A stretch of 64,000 nucleotides of DNA. Origin: Desulfobacula sp. (GTDB lineage Bacteria > Desulfobacterota > Desulfobacteria > Desulfobacterales > Desulfobacteraceae). A model generated the notes under the pieces. The model searched no databases. It was not told where the DNA came from and saw only the letters and a program-made list of their open reading frames with translations. Below are positions 35,718-43,773 of the stretch, piece after piece. Location of the stretch: contig JAMPXP010000003.1 of assembly GCA_023701135.1 (NCBI GenBank), positions 1 to 64,000 on the forward strand. The letters are read 5' to 3'. How positions within the stretch are numbered: the stretch's first letter is position 1; each line of letters opens with the position of its first letter. Both the position numbers and the translations under genes were made by a program.

Positions 35718-36716
35718 ATGAAAATAGGACTGACCTATGACCTGCGCCAAGATTACCTGGACATGGGCTACAGCGATCTTGAAACGGCGGAATTTGATAC
35801 CGTCGAAACCATTGAAGGCCTGGAAGGGGCGCTTTTAACCCTGGGGCACGAGACCGTTCGCATCGGCAACGGCCGCAGGCTTACCGAGCGTCTTGTGAAA
35901 GGGGAGCGTTGGGACCTTGTCTTTAATATTGCAGAAGGCCTTCATGGGGTTGGAAGAGAAGCTCAGGTGCCCGCCATTCTGGATTTATATGAAATCCCCT
36001 ATACCTTTTCAGATCCCCTTGTGATGAGTCTTTGCCTCCATAAGGGGATGACCAAGCAGATCGTCCGTGATGCAGGTCTGGTCACGGCGGATTTTGTGGT
36101 GGCCCATGCTGTTGAGGATGCAGACCTGGTCCCGTTTGAGCCCCCGTTTTTTGTCAAACCCGTGGCCCAAGGAACGGGCATGGGGATCACGGCCAAATCC
36201 GTGGTGAGATCCCGCCGGGAGCTTAAGGAGGCCTGCCGGGATCTTCTTGAGCAATTTCAACAGCCGGTTCTGATTGAAGAGTTCCTGCCGGGAAGAGAAT
36301 TTACCGTGGGGCTTGCCGGCACGGGAAAAGCGGCAAGGGTCCTGGGAACCATGGAAATCCTGCTTTTGGATGAGGCGGAAAAGGAGGTCTATTCCCTTGA
36401 AAATAAGGAAGGCTGGGAAGGTCGGGTGGAATACCGGCCGGTCAGTCCTGAAAAAGAATCCCTCATAGGGGAGGTAGAAACCCTGGCCTTAACATCCTGG
36501 AACGTATTGGGATGCCGGGACGGAGGGCGTATTGACATCCGTTGTGACCGCCTGGGCAGGCCCGGGTTCATCGAGGTGAATCCCCTGGCCGGGCTTAGAC
36601 CTGAATATTCAGACCTGCCAATGGTTTGCGGATTTTTTGGGACATCCTATGTCCGACTTATCGAGCTGATTCTGGAGTCTGCGGCAAAGCGGGTTCCAAC
36701 CCGCGGGGCGTTGTGA
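35718..36716 (+). CDS. Ddl-like ATP-grasp ligase 1 of the kamA operon
   Basis: 332 residues with the layout of D-Ala-D-Ala ligase: N-terminal domain (1-100) with NIAEGLHGVGREAQVPAILD (about 75-94), central ATP-grasp with FFVKPVAQGTGMGI (about 145-158), and the metal-binding end GRIDIRCDRLGRPGFIEVNP (about 273-292, with the E-x-N pair). The family makes amide bonds between amino acids using ATP. Sitting 43 bases after kamA, it probably uses beta-lysine or its derivative rather than D-Ala; ddl proper is normally in a mur cluster. GGGAGAAGG precedes the ATG. Confidence 0.85.
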   Translation: MKIGLTYDLRQDYLDMGYSDLETAEFDTVETIEGLEGALLTLGHETVRIGNGRRLTERLVKGERWDLVFNIAEGLHGVGREAQVPAILDLYEIPYTFSDPLVMSLCLHKGMTKQIVRDAGLVTADFVVAHAVEDADLVPFEPPFFVKPVAQGTGMGITAKSVVRSRRELKEACRDLLEQFQQPVLIEEFLPGREFTVGLAGTGKAARVLGTMEILLLDEAEKEVYSLENKEGWEGRVEYRPVSPEKESLIGEVETLALTSWNVLGCRDGGRIDIRCDRLGRPGFIEVNPLAGLRPEYSDLPMVCGFFGTSYVRLIELILESAAKRVPTRGAL

Positions 36717-37735
36717 ACCGGACCATTGCAGTCGTTCACAATGCTGTGAAAGACAGCAGCCTTCCCGATGAAGAGGATGTACTGATTCAGGTTGAAGCCA
36801 TATCCAATGCCCTTATGAATCTGGGCTATAAACCGGAACCTTTACCCTGCGACCTTGATCTTGAAACTTTGAAATCAAGACTGATTGCCCTTGATCCCCT
36901 TGCCGTCTTTAACCTGGTGGAGTCCCTTGACGGTCAAGGGAGATTGATCCATGTCGTTCCGGCATTTCTTGATGCCCTGGGGATTCCCTATACCGGGTGT
37001 CCGGCCGAGGCTATTTTTGCAACCTCACATAAAGTCATGGCCAAGGAAAGAATGAAGGCGGCAGGGCTGCCGACGCCGGACTGGATCAATCCGGTTCCCA
37101 AGGACATGCCATGGGCGGGATCAACCGGTTTTGGAGACCCGGATGAAAGGCTGTGGATCATCAAATCCCTCTGGGAGCATGCTTCCCTGGGGCTGGAAAA
37201 AGAAAACCTGGTTCATGGAACAGTTCGGGATATTCATCAACTTTTATCCGGCTGTAAACCGGAAATGGGGGGCGCCTGTTTTGCCGAAGCCTTTATCGAG
37301 GGCAGGGAATTCAATCTTTCACTTCTGGATACCCAGGACGGGGTCCGGGTTCTTCCTCCGGCGGAAATCCTTTTTCAGGGTTTTGGACCGGATACGCCCA
37401 GAATAGTCGGCTACCGGGCCAAATGGATGCCGGATTCCCCTGAATATCACAATACTCCCCGGTGCTTTGAGTTTTCAGCCGTTGACCAGAATGTATTGTC
37501 AACCCTTGAAACCCTTGCTCTCCGGTGTTGGCAAAGTTTTGGTCTGAGAGGATACGCCAGGGTGGATTTTCGGGTGGATGATCAAGGCCGGACCTTTATA
37601 CTGGAAATCAATGCCAATCCCTGTATTTCCCCGGATGCCGGTTTTGCGGCAGCTCTTGAACAGGCAGGGATGTCCTATTCCCATGCCGTAGAAAATATTT
37701 TAAATCAGAGAAGCAGACCTTTTAGGAAAAATTAA
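36713..37735 (+). CDS. Ddl-like ATP-grasp ligase 2 of the kamA operon
   Basis: 340 residues from a GTG at 36713 that overlaps the first ligase's stop (GTGA); a longer frame starting at 36626 would run inside the preceding gene. N-terminal VFNLVESLDGQGRLIHVVPAFLD (about 63-85) and the terminal ARVDFRVDDQGRTFILEINANPCISP (split by about residue 290-315) mark it as a Ddl-type ATP-grasp paralogue of its neighbour. The active-site loop GLVESLDG differs from true Ddl. Two tandem ligases imply two successive peptide-type bonds or a heterodimer. Confidence 0.85.
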   Translation: MNRTIAVVHNAVKDSSLPDEEDVLIQVEAISNALMNLGYKPEPLPCDLDLETLKSRLIALDPLAVFNLVESLDGQGRLIHVVPAFLDALGIPYTGCPAEAIFATSHKVMAKERMKAAGLPTPDWINPVPKDMPWAGSTGFGDPDERLWIIKSLWEHASLGLEKENLVHGTVRDIHQLLSGCKPEMGGACFAEAFIEGREFNLSLLDTQDGVRVLPPAEILFQGFGPDTPRIVGYRAKWMPDSPEYHNTPRCFEFSAVDQNVLSTLETLALRCWQSFGLRGYARVDFRVDDQGRTFILEINANPCISPDAGFAAALEQAGMSYSHAVENILNQRSRPFRKN

Positions 37736-37738
37736 CCG

Positions 37739-40003
37739 ATGTTCAGAATCAGGCGTATTTTTGATGATGTGATTCCGGTGAACAAAAACACCTTGCGCCA
37801 GGTCAGGGATATTCTTAAAAAACGGTTCCCTGAAGTTTCCGAACATGACATCCATGAGATCGGGGAGAAACTCAGAAATCCTTTTAAACTCAGGTTCAGG
37901 CCTATTTTATTTGTGGCTGAAAACATACGCAACAAGGTGTTGGGGTTTGCCATGGTGCTTCATGAACCGGAAATTAATTTCTGCTTCCTGGACTGGATTG
38001 CCACTTCCAAGGATACCATCAGGGGAGGCCTTGGCAGCGCCTTGTATGAACGTGTCCGTAGCGAGTGCGCGTCATTGGGGGTTCAGGGGCTGTTTTTTGA
38101 ATGCCTGCCGGATATGCCAGGATCCTGTTCTCCGGATGTTCTCAAAGAAAATATAGCCCGGTTCCGGTTTTATGAACGCTATGGCGCCCGACCCATTGTG
38201 GGGACGGCCTATGACATGCCGTTGAATCCGGAAGATACCTGCATGCCCGTCCTGGTATATGACGGGCTGGACAAGGACAAACCCCCCGGCCGCAACCATG
38301 CCCGCAGGGTGGTCCGTGCCATCCTGGAACGAAAATATGCTCACCTGTGCTCTCCCGAATATGTAGAAAAGGTAGTGGATTCCATCCGGGATAATCCGGT
38401 CAAGATCCGGCCTTTTTGTTATATCAAATCCAAAAGGACTGATCAGAAGGTTAATCATAAGGGATTTACGGAAAAAATCGCTCTGGTCATCAATGAACGC
38501 CATACCATTCATCATATCCATGAACGCGGCTATGTGGAATCACCGGTTAGGGTCAGGAGCATTCTTTCATCCCTTGAGAAGAGCGGCCTTTTTGAACGCA
38601 TGGAGACGGCGTCTTTTCCCGACAGTCATATTTACAGTGTCCACGATGCGGATTTTCTTGCTTTTCTGATGCGGGCCTGTGAGGAAGTGGACGAAAAAAA
38701 ATCCCTTTATCCCTATGTATTCCCCATCCGGAACAGAATGCGCCCGCCGGGTGAGTCTTCCGTGCTGCCGGGTTATTATTGCATTGATACCTTTACCCCG
38801 ATTCACCGGAATGCCTATCCGGCGGCCAGGGGCGCCGTTAACGCCGCATTGACCGCGGCAAAGGCCCTGTTGGACGGCAAGCGGATAGCCTACGCCCTTG
38901 TGCGGCCTCCGGGACATCACGCCGAACGCCGGTCCTTTGGCGGGTTCTGCTACCTGAACAGCACGGCGGTGGCCGCCCAGTACCTGAGGGAACAGGGGAG
39001 GGTGGCGATTCTGGACATTGACTATCATCACGGGAATGGACAGCAGGATATTTTTTACAACCGGTCCGACATTCTGACGGTATCCATCCATGGGCATCCC
39101 CATTTTGCCTATCCCTATTTTACCGGGTTTGAAGATGAAACCGGGGCGGATGAAGGAGAAGGCTTCAATCTCAACATCCCCCTAGGTGAATCCGTCACCG
39201 GCCCTGAATACCAGAAAGCCCTGGCAAAGGCGCTCAGGCGTATCTTTGAATTCAGACCCGATTTCCTGGTGGTGGCCCTGGGGTTGGATACGGCCCACCA
39301 TGACCCCACGGGCACCTGGTCCCTGGCTCTTGAGGATTTCAAAATAAACGGGCGTATGATCGGTGAAACCGGGCTGCCCATCCTGGTGGTCCAGGAAGGC
39401 GGCTACAGAACCCGCAGCCTTGGGGGAAATGTCCGGAATTTTTTCCAGGGCATGGCAGAGGTGGTCTTCAGGATAACCGGCCGGAAGTCTTTCTATGACC
39501 TGGGTCACAAAGGGTTGAGCATCCGGTATGAGGCTGTTCCGGAGGACGTGAAACAGATCAGGGGTCTTGTGGAAGCCACAGGGTTTTTCAGGCCCGACGA
39601 AATTAAGATTGCCGAAGAACTGGTTCAGGAACATCTGGAAAAAGGTCCGGTAGAAAGCGGCTATTATTTTGTCATTGCTTCAAAAAACGGCCGGGTGATC
39701 GGATATGGATGCTATGGACCAATTCCCTGCACCCTTACCAGTTATGATATTTACTGGGTTGCCGTTTCTCCGGAATTTCAAGGCCAAGGACTCGGAAAAA
39801 TAATTCTGACTGAAATGGAATGCCTGATTTTTGAAACCGGTGGAAAACGAGCCTATGTGGAAACCTCCACCCAAACAAGATATGCGTCTACCCGTAGTTT
39901 TTACGAACGGTGCGGGTACCGGTGTGATGTGGTTTTGGATGATTTTTACGAGCCGGGAGACGGCAAAGCCATTTACAGCAAAACCATGGGATTGAATCTA
40001 TGA
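37739..40003 (+). CDS. GNAT - histone-deacetylase-family - GNAT fusion protein
   Basis: 754 residues, three domains. A GNAT acetyltransferase occupies about 1-175 with the acetyl-CoA loop RGGLGSALY (95-103). An HDAC/acetylpolyamine-amidohydrolase domain runs about 245-590: catalytic pair H393-H394 (RPPGHHAER), metal ligands D428 and H430 (LDIDYHHG) and D517 (GLDTAHHDP), and the catalytic Tyr Y556 (EGGY). A second GNAT covers about 597-750 (VSPEFQGQGLGK at 676-687). All three active sites look intact, so acetyl groups can be both added and removed on a small amine, plausibly (beta-)lysine or a conjugate made by the preceding enzymes. It starts 3 bases after ligase 2. Confidence 0.88.
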   Translation: MFRIRRIFDDVIPVNKNTLRQVRDILKKRFPEVSEHDIHEIGEKLRNPFKLRFRPILFVAENIRNKVLGFAMVLHEPEINFCFLDWIATSKDTIRGGLGSALYERVRSECASLGVQGLFFECLPDMPGSCSPDVLKENIARFRFYERYGARPIVGTAYDMPLNPEDTCMPVLVYDGLDKDKPPGRNHARRVVRAILERKYAHLCSPEYVEKVVDSIRDNPVKIRPFCYIKSKRTDQKVNHKGFTEKIALVINERHTIHHIHERGYVESPVRVRSILSSLEKSGLFERMETASFPDSHIYSVHDADFLAFLMRACEEVDEKKSLYPYVFPIRNRMRPPGESSVLPGYYCIDTFTPIHRNAYPAARGAVNAALTAAKALLDGKRIAYALVRPPGHHAERRSFGGFCYLNSTAVAAQYLREQGRVAILDIDYHHGNGQQDIFYNRSDILTVSIHGHPHFAYPYFTGFEDETGADEGEGFNLNIPLGESVTGPEYQKALAKALRRIFEFRPDFLVVALGLDTAHHDPTGTWSLALEDFKINGRMIGETGLPILVVQEGGYRTRSLGGNVRNFFQGMAEVVFRITGRKSFYDLGHKGLSIRYEAVPEDVKQIRGLVEATGFFRPDEIKIAEELVQEHLEKGPVESGYYFVIASKNGRVIGYGCYGPIPCTLTSYDIYWVAVSPEFQGQGLGKIILTEMECLIFETGGKRAYVETSTQTRYASTRSFYERCGYRCDVVLDDFYEPGDGKAIYSKTMGLNL

Positions 40004-40293
40004 TTAAAGCGTAATAGAATCGTCTTTTCTATGGCCACCTTCATTATAAATACCGCTTAGTTATTAAACATTCAAGCTGGGAATTTTGCTTTTGGTTTGT
40101 TGAAAAAGTAAAAGATCAAGATAAATTGAGTCAAGCCTAACAATTTTAGCAAATTCTATTCTTTCGTTCGTTTCCTAAGTATTTATATTGACTTTTTTTA
40201 ATCTAACAGCATTCTTTGTCTAATAGAAATATGAGGTATGCTTTTTTTACGTTGAGGGTTACTGCAAAAAAAATACAAAGTCAGGAGGCGGTC

Positions 40294-40533
40294 ATGAAAT
40301 TTCAAAGGCGACATAAGAATCAATTTATCATGGACCTTGAACTTTTAAATCTAAATAATGCATCCGGATGTGCGGCATGCAATGAAAAATTCAGCCTTGG
40401 AGACAGTGTTGTACTTGCCTGCGGCGGTTGGGCAGATGGTTGTTTTAAAATAATCCATGAAAATGAGGCAATTTTTGATAAGAAAACCGACACCTTTTTT
40501 GAAAGGATATATTACAGCGATATGCGAGCATAA
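40294..40533 (+). CDS. Small Cys-containing protein of unknown function
   Basis: 79 residues from the ATG at 40294, which has AGGAGG 6 bases upstream; upstream in-frame ATGs give longer forms without a ribosome site. Residues about 24-50 hold CAACNEKFSLGDSVVLACGGWADGC when read across two segments: four cysteines with spacing suited to a metal or disulfide knuckle, reminiscent of a LIM/ZZ-like zinc fold. The 290 bases upstream carry no gene; a weak TTGACT lies at 40190-40195. Confidence 0.6.
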   Translation: MKFQRRHKNQFIMDLELLNLNNASGCAACNEKFSLGDSVVLACGGWADGCFKIIHENEAIFDKKTDTFFERIYYSDMRA

Positions 40534-40631
40534 GTTGGAAAATGCCGTCTTCAGGGGAAAGCTATATATGTACCGGAAAATATAGAATGTGAAAAAATAA
40601 AATCTACATATTATGAAAGGAATTAGAGAAA

Positions 40632-40802
40632 ATGAAATCTCTACAGGTTTGCCCAATGTGCAAGGGTAAAAAAATAATTGTAGGCAATTGCGAATGCAAT
40701 GCTGAATGGCGAAGCATGGATGGCGAAAACGGATTCAACGACTGCCGGTGTGAACCGGATATTGAATGTCCTGACTGCCATGGCAAAGGATATATTGAAT
40801 GA
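40632..40802 (+). CDS. 56-residue zinc-finger-like protein (DnaJ CxxC type)
   Basis: 56 residues from ATG to TGA at 40800, too short to be called by most tools. Eight or so cysteines form pairs: CPMCKGKK near the start, CEC in the middle, CRC, and CPDCHGKG at the end, which has the CxxCxGxG form of DnaJ zinc repeats. An AAAGGA lies about 11 bases upstream. It ends 22 bases before the UspA gene, and the spacing suggests co-transcription. It may be a metal or redox partner. Confidence 0.6.
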   Translation: MKSLQVCPMCKGKKIIVGNCECNAEWRSMDGENGFNDCRCEPDIECPDCHGKGYIE

Positions 40803-40824
40803 TATCAATATGAAAGGAGCTATT

Positions 40825-41280
40825 ATGGAAATCAAACGGATACTATGGCCCACTGATTTTTCAGGAAATGCAGAAAAAGCGATTCCGTATGTTGAATCTC
40901 TGACCCGGCAATATGATGCGGAAATACACGTTCTTTACGTGATTCAGGATATTGCGCATCATGAATCATGGTATGGGGAATTTGGAAAAAACCATATTCC
41001 TGAACTCATGGAATGGGCTCATAAATCTGCAACACAAAGGCTGAATCAAATCTGTGATAAATATCTGGAGGGGTGTCCTCTATATATCAGGCATATTGCC
41101 ATAGGTGATCCTGCAGAAGAAATTTTAAAACTGATTGAAACTGAAAAAATAGACATGGTTGTAATGGCCAGTCATGGTGAAAAAGGAAAATATCGTTTTG
41201 GATCAGTAACCGAAAAGATTCTGAAGAACTCTCCTGTTCCTGTCACGGCTGTTCCCATCCTTCCGGATATCCCTGCCTGA
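40825..41280 (+). CDS. Universal stress protein (UspA family)
   Basis: 151 residues from the ATG at 40825, which has AAAGGAGC 5 bases upstream. The frame stays open to 40699, but that part overlaps the Cys-rich gene in another frame and is not protein-like. Usp landmarks: RILWPTDFSGNAEKAIPY at the start, GDPAEEIL in the middle, and the C-terminal MASHGEKGKYRFGSVTEKILKNSPVPV, where the glycine spacing is shorter than the G2xG9xG(S/T) of ATP-binding members. It probably responds to starvation or stress. Confidence 0.9.
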   Translation: MEIKRILWPTDFSGNAEKAIPYVESLTRQYDAEIHVLYVIQDIAHHESWYGEFGKNHIPELMEWAHKSATQRLNQICDKYLEGCPLYIRHIAIGDPAEEILKLIETEKIDMVVMASHGEKGKYRFGSVTEKILKNSPVPVTAVPILPDIPA

Positions 41281-41349
41281 CAATTCCAGCCCTGATTTTT
41301 TCAAAAAGCAATTCAGGACAACGCTGTCAAAGCCCTATGACGCTATTTT

Positions 41350-41661
41350 TTAATGAACGGTTACATTAAATGCATTTTCCCATGGGTCCTTTAGAGGAAT
41401 ATCAATGAGGAGAAGCCCATTTTCATAATTGGCTTCTGTTTTCTCTATCTCGACCGGGCAACAAAAGGACCCCGTGGAAACATATTCCGCATCATTTTTT
41501 TCAGCCTTCAGGCTGAAGCCGTCATTATTCAATTTAAGATCAATATGTTCCTTTTGTACACCTGGAATTGTAAACTCAAGGTGAATGGAAGATTTTTCAT
41601 CATCGACACAAGAACATAGCTCAGCGGCTAATTTTCTTTTTTCAATGTTTAATTTTTTCAT
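41350..41661 (-). CDS. Hsp20 / alpha-crystallin-like protein
   Basis: 103 residues from the ATG at 41661, chosen because AAGGA lies about 10 bases upstream; another ATG seven codons earlier has no site. The core IHLEFTIPGVQKEHIDLKLNNDGFSLKAEK (in two parts) and YENGLLLIDIPL resemble the alpha-crystallin sandwich, including the short strand before LLLIDIPL. The N-terminal region holds a CSC pair. The protein is shorter than classical Hsp20 and lacks the C-terminal IxI tail, so chaperone activity is uncertain. It converges with the UspA gene. Confidence 0.75.
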   Translation of the reverse strand: MKKLNIEKRKLAAELCSCVDDEKSSIHLEFTIPGVQKEHIDLKLNNDGFSLKAEKNDAEYVSTGSFCCPVEIEKTEANYENGLLLIDIPLKDPWENAFNVTVH

Positions 41662-41755
41662 TATCGTTACTTCCTTAAACATAAGGATGTCAGGGATTGT
41701 CTTGGTTTATCATCTGTATCATCAGATATGCGATCCGTCTTCCGTATACACGAAT

Positions 41756-41783
41756 ATCATAAGGCTTTTTTTTGAATAAACAA
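41756..41783 (-). promoter_or_regulatory. Candidate promoter of the Hsp20-like gene
   Basis: On the minus strand TTGTTT (41783-41778), a 16-base spacer and TATGAT (41761-41756). The -10 is one base off consensus; the -35 is weak. It lies about 95 bases before the gene. Confidence 0.35.
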
Positions 41784-41866
41784 TTCGGAAAGCCAAAATA
41801 TCTGGAAAAACAAAACTGGAATAGGAATTAGTCGTTGCGCAGGGGTCCGGCAACACAACCCAATGA

Positions 41867-41923
41867 ATGAATCTGGATCACAGGCAGAAAATTCACCTTT
41901 TTAAAGTGGTGATCCGGATTCAT
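41867..41923. repeat. Long imperfect inverted repeat upstream of the dodecin promoter
   Basis: ATGAATCTGGATCAC (41867-41881) pairs with GTGATCCGGATTCAT (41909-41923) over 15 positions with one mismatch that would be a G-U wobble in RNA; the loop is 27 bases. It ends 8 bases before the -35 of the dodecin promoter, so it may be a regulator site. As RNA it would form a strong hairpin that could also terminate transcripts arriving from the left. The rest of 41684-42054, apart from the promoters, holds no recognised feature. Confidence 0.6.
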
Positions 41924-41931
41924 AAAATATT

Positions 41932-41959
41932 TTGACAATCGGCCATAATTCGATATAAT
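41932..41959 (+). promoter_or_regulatory. Near-consensus promoter of the dodecin gene
   Basis: TTGACA (41932-41937), a 16-base spacer and TATAAT (41954-41959). Both hexamers are perfect, making it the strongest sigma-70-like promoter seen in the window. The 5' untranslated region is about 90 bases. Confidence 0.75.
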
Positions 41960-42054
41960 CAACACATCTCAAGCCTAATATCTGCGCTATATTAAAAGAT
42001 CTGATGCATCCCTGCTGGTTCAATTTTTTATAAATCTTATACAAGGAGGGTATT

Positions 42055-42267
42055 ATGAGTGACAGTGTCTACAAAATCATTGATCTTGTGGGTTCCAGCC
42101 AGACATCCTGGGAAGATGCGGCTTCCAAAGCGATTAAAAAAGCAGCGAATACCTTAAAGGATTTAAGGATTGCCGAGGTTCAGAAGCTGGATATTAAAAT
42201 CGAAGACGGCAAACCCATGATGTTCAGGACAAATCTCAGGTTATCCTTTAAATACAAGGATGAATAA
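42055..42267 (+). CDS. Dodecin (flavin-storage protein)
   Basis: 70 residues. Dodecins form hollow dodecamers that bind flavins (or related cofactors) and buffer free flavin. The opening VYKIIDLVGSSQTSWEDAASKAI carries the family's flavin-stacking Trp (residue 19, in SWEDA), and the rest follows the beta-alpha-beta-beta fold (EVQKLDIKIEDGKPMMFRTNLRL in two strands). A strong AAGGAGGG lies before the ATG. It converges with trpF. Confidence 0.92.
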   Translation: MSDSVYKIIDLVGSSQTSWEDAASKAIKKAANTLKDLRIAEVQKLDIKIEDGKPMMFRTNLRLSFKYKDE

Positions 42268-42301
42268 ATCCTGAACCGGATAAGCGGTTAATCCTTTTTT
42301 G

Positions 42302-42985
42302 TCAGGCCTTTTGAGATGAATCTGATAGGACGTTTATCCGGGCGATGAAAGAGCCAACCTTATGGATATCTTTCAACCCCGGACTTTGTTCAACCCCGGA
42401 TGACACATCTACCCCAAAAGGCCTGGCAGTTTTCACAGCCTTTGTCACATTATTGGGTGAAAGTCCGCCGGCAATAATAAGAGGGATTTTCATATTGATT
42501 TGACGGGATAATTCATAATTCCAGGATTCTGCGTTTCCGCCGGGGAGAATACCTTTGCCAAATTCCACCAGGAGGGCGGATGCGGCTGAATATTCCTTTG
42601 CACGGCTCAGATAAGGTTCTTTTGCAGCAAAAAGGGACTTGATGACGAAAAGATGTTCTTTTTTTAATTGGTCTACAAGTTCAGGAGATTCTTTCCCGTG
42701 AAGCTGGACGCCTTTCAAGGCACATCCCTTAACCTTTTCCATTATGTCATTAAAATCATTGTCTACAAACACGCCAATGGTCATTATGTGCCGGGGCAGA
42801 ATTTTTGTGATCCGGGCGGCTTGATCAATGGTTACATATCGCGGGCTTTTTTCATAAAACACAAGGCCCATGGCATCGGGGAGAAGTTTAGCACAGGCAA
42901 GGGCATTATCCGGGTCGGTCAAGCCGCAGATTTTTATCCATGGTCTTTTTTTTACAGATGCCAGGCTGGATGGCTTATTCAGCAT
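42302..42985 (-). CDS. trpF: Phosphoribosylanthranilate isomerase
   Basis: 227 residues. TrpF converts N-(5-phosphoribosyl)anthranilate to the 1-deoxyribulose form. The catalytic Cys is in WIKICGLT near residue 20; VQLHGKES and LIIAGGLSPNNV mark the later barrel strands, and the phosphate-binding GVDVSSGVEQSPG is present. It overlaps the trpC stop by 11 bases. It is the last trp gene; no trpB or trpA follows. Confidence 0.96.
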   Translation of the reverse strand: MLNKPSSLASVKKRPWIKICGLTDPDNALACAKLLPDAMGLVFYEKSPRYVTIDQAARITKILPRHIMTIGVFVDNDFNDIMEKVKGCALKGVQLHGKESPELVDQLKKEHLFVIKSLFAAKEPYLSRAKEYSAASALLVEFGKGILPGGNAESWNYELSRQINMKIPLIIAGGLSPNNVTKAVKTARPFGVDVSSGVEQSPGLKDIHKVGSFIARINVLSDSSQKA

Positions 42986-43772
42986 TCCGGAGTTCCTTGA
43001 TAAACGCTATGGTATCCTTGGCGGTTACTATGCTTTCACCCACTAGAAAATTAAAAATCCGAGAAGACAGGCCTGTTTGTATATCTTTAAAGGATGTAAT
43101 CCCGCTTGCCTCAACCGGTATGATGTCATCGGGCAGCATGGCCGCGATGCGTTTTGAAACCGTGAGATCGGTTTCAAGGGTCTGAAGGTTACGGTTGTTG
43201 ATATCCACGACCTTTGCACCTGAGTAATAGGCAGTTTCAAATTCTTTTTCCGATGTAATCTCGACCAGCGGTTCCATGCCGAGTTCCCTTGCAAGAAGGA
43301 TATAATCTTTCAACTGATCTCTGGAAAGGAGGGTGGTAATCAGAAGGACGGAAGAAGCACCGGCTCTCTTTGCTTCATAAATCTGGTAAGCGTCGATGAT
43401 AAAATCTTTTCTCAAAACAGGGAGAGGCGTGGTGTTGCAGACAATTTCAAGATCTTTTAAGCAGCCTTTAAAAAATTCGGATTCGGTCAGGACCGAAATA
43501 GACCTGGCCCCGGCTTTAGTATAATGATCTGCAAACAGGGCAGGGTCAAGATCCAGTCGTATATCTCCTTTGGAAGGAGAAGCCTTTTTGATTTCCGCAA
43601 TAATCCCGATATCATTGGGGCTGCTTTTTTTCATGGCTTCGAGAAAGCTCGCCTTTGGAGAGGCTTCTTCTGCTTCACGCCGCATTGTTTTTAAAGAGAT
43701 CTCATATCCGGCCCTGGCAAGTTCCCCGGATTTGATGTTTACCACCTGTTTTAAGAATCCGTCTATTCCCAT
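42975..43772 (-). CDS. trpC: Indole-3-glycerol-phosphate synthase
   Basis: 265 residues from the ATG at 43772, chosen because AGGAG lies 10 bases before it; the open frame to 43853 would overlap trpD. TrpC closes the indole ring. Catalytic regions are visible: IAEIKKASPSKGDIR, PVLRKDFIIDAYQI, VDINNRNLQTLE, and ASGITSFKDI. The start lies one base after the trpD stop, so the two are coupled. Confidence 0.95.
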   Translation of the reverse strand: MGIDGFLKQVVNIKSGELARAGYEISLKTMRREAEEASPKASFLEAMKKSSPNDIGIIAEIKKASPSKGDIRLDLDPALFADHYTKAGARSISVLTESEFFKGCLKDLEIVCNTTPLPVLRKDFIIDAYQIYEAKRAGASSVLLITTLLSRDQLKDYILLARELGMEPLVEITSEKEFETAYYSGAKVVDINNRNLQTLETDLTVSKRIAAMLPDDIIPVEASGITSFKDIQTGLSSRIFNFLVGESIVTAKDTIAFIKELRNAE

Positions 43773-43773
43773 A

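Noticed and set aside
36626..36712. Longer N-terminus for the second ATP-grasp ligase
   Set aside because: This part lies inside the preceding ligase gene and is not ligase-like; the GTG at 36713 with a GTGA overlap fits the family start.
38567..39103. Long reverse-strand frames under the deacetylase gene
   Set aside because: They are antisense shadows of a well-supported forward gene in G+C-rich sequence; no domain or ribosome site is seen.
40699..40824. N-terminal extension of the UspA protein
   Set aside because: It overlaps the 56-residue Cys-rich gene in another frame and lacks a ribosome site; AAAGGAGC precedes the ATG at 40825.
41289..41315. CCTGA/TCAGG hairpin between the UspA and Hsp20-like genes as a terminator
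   Set aside because: The stem is 5 bp plus an A/T internal helix with no following U-tract; could be chance in A/T-rich DNA.
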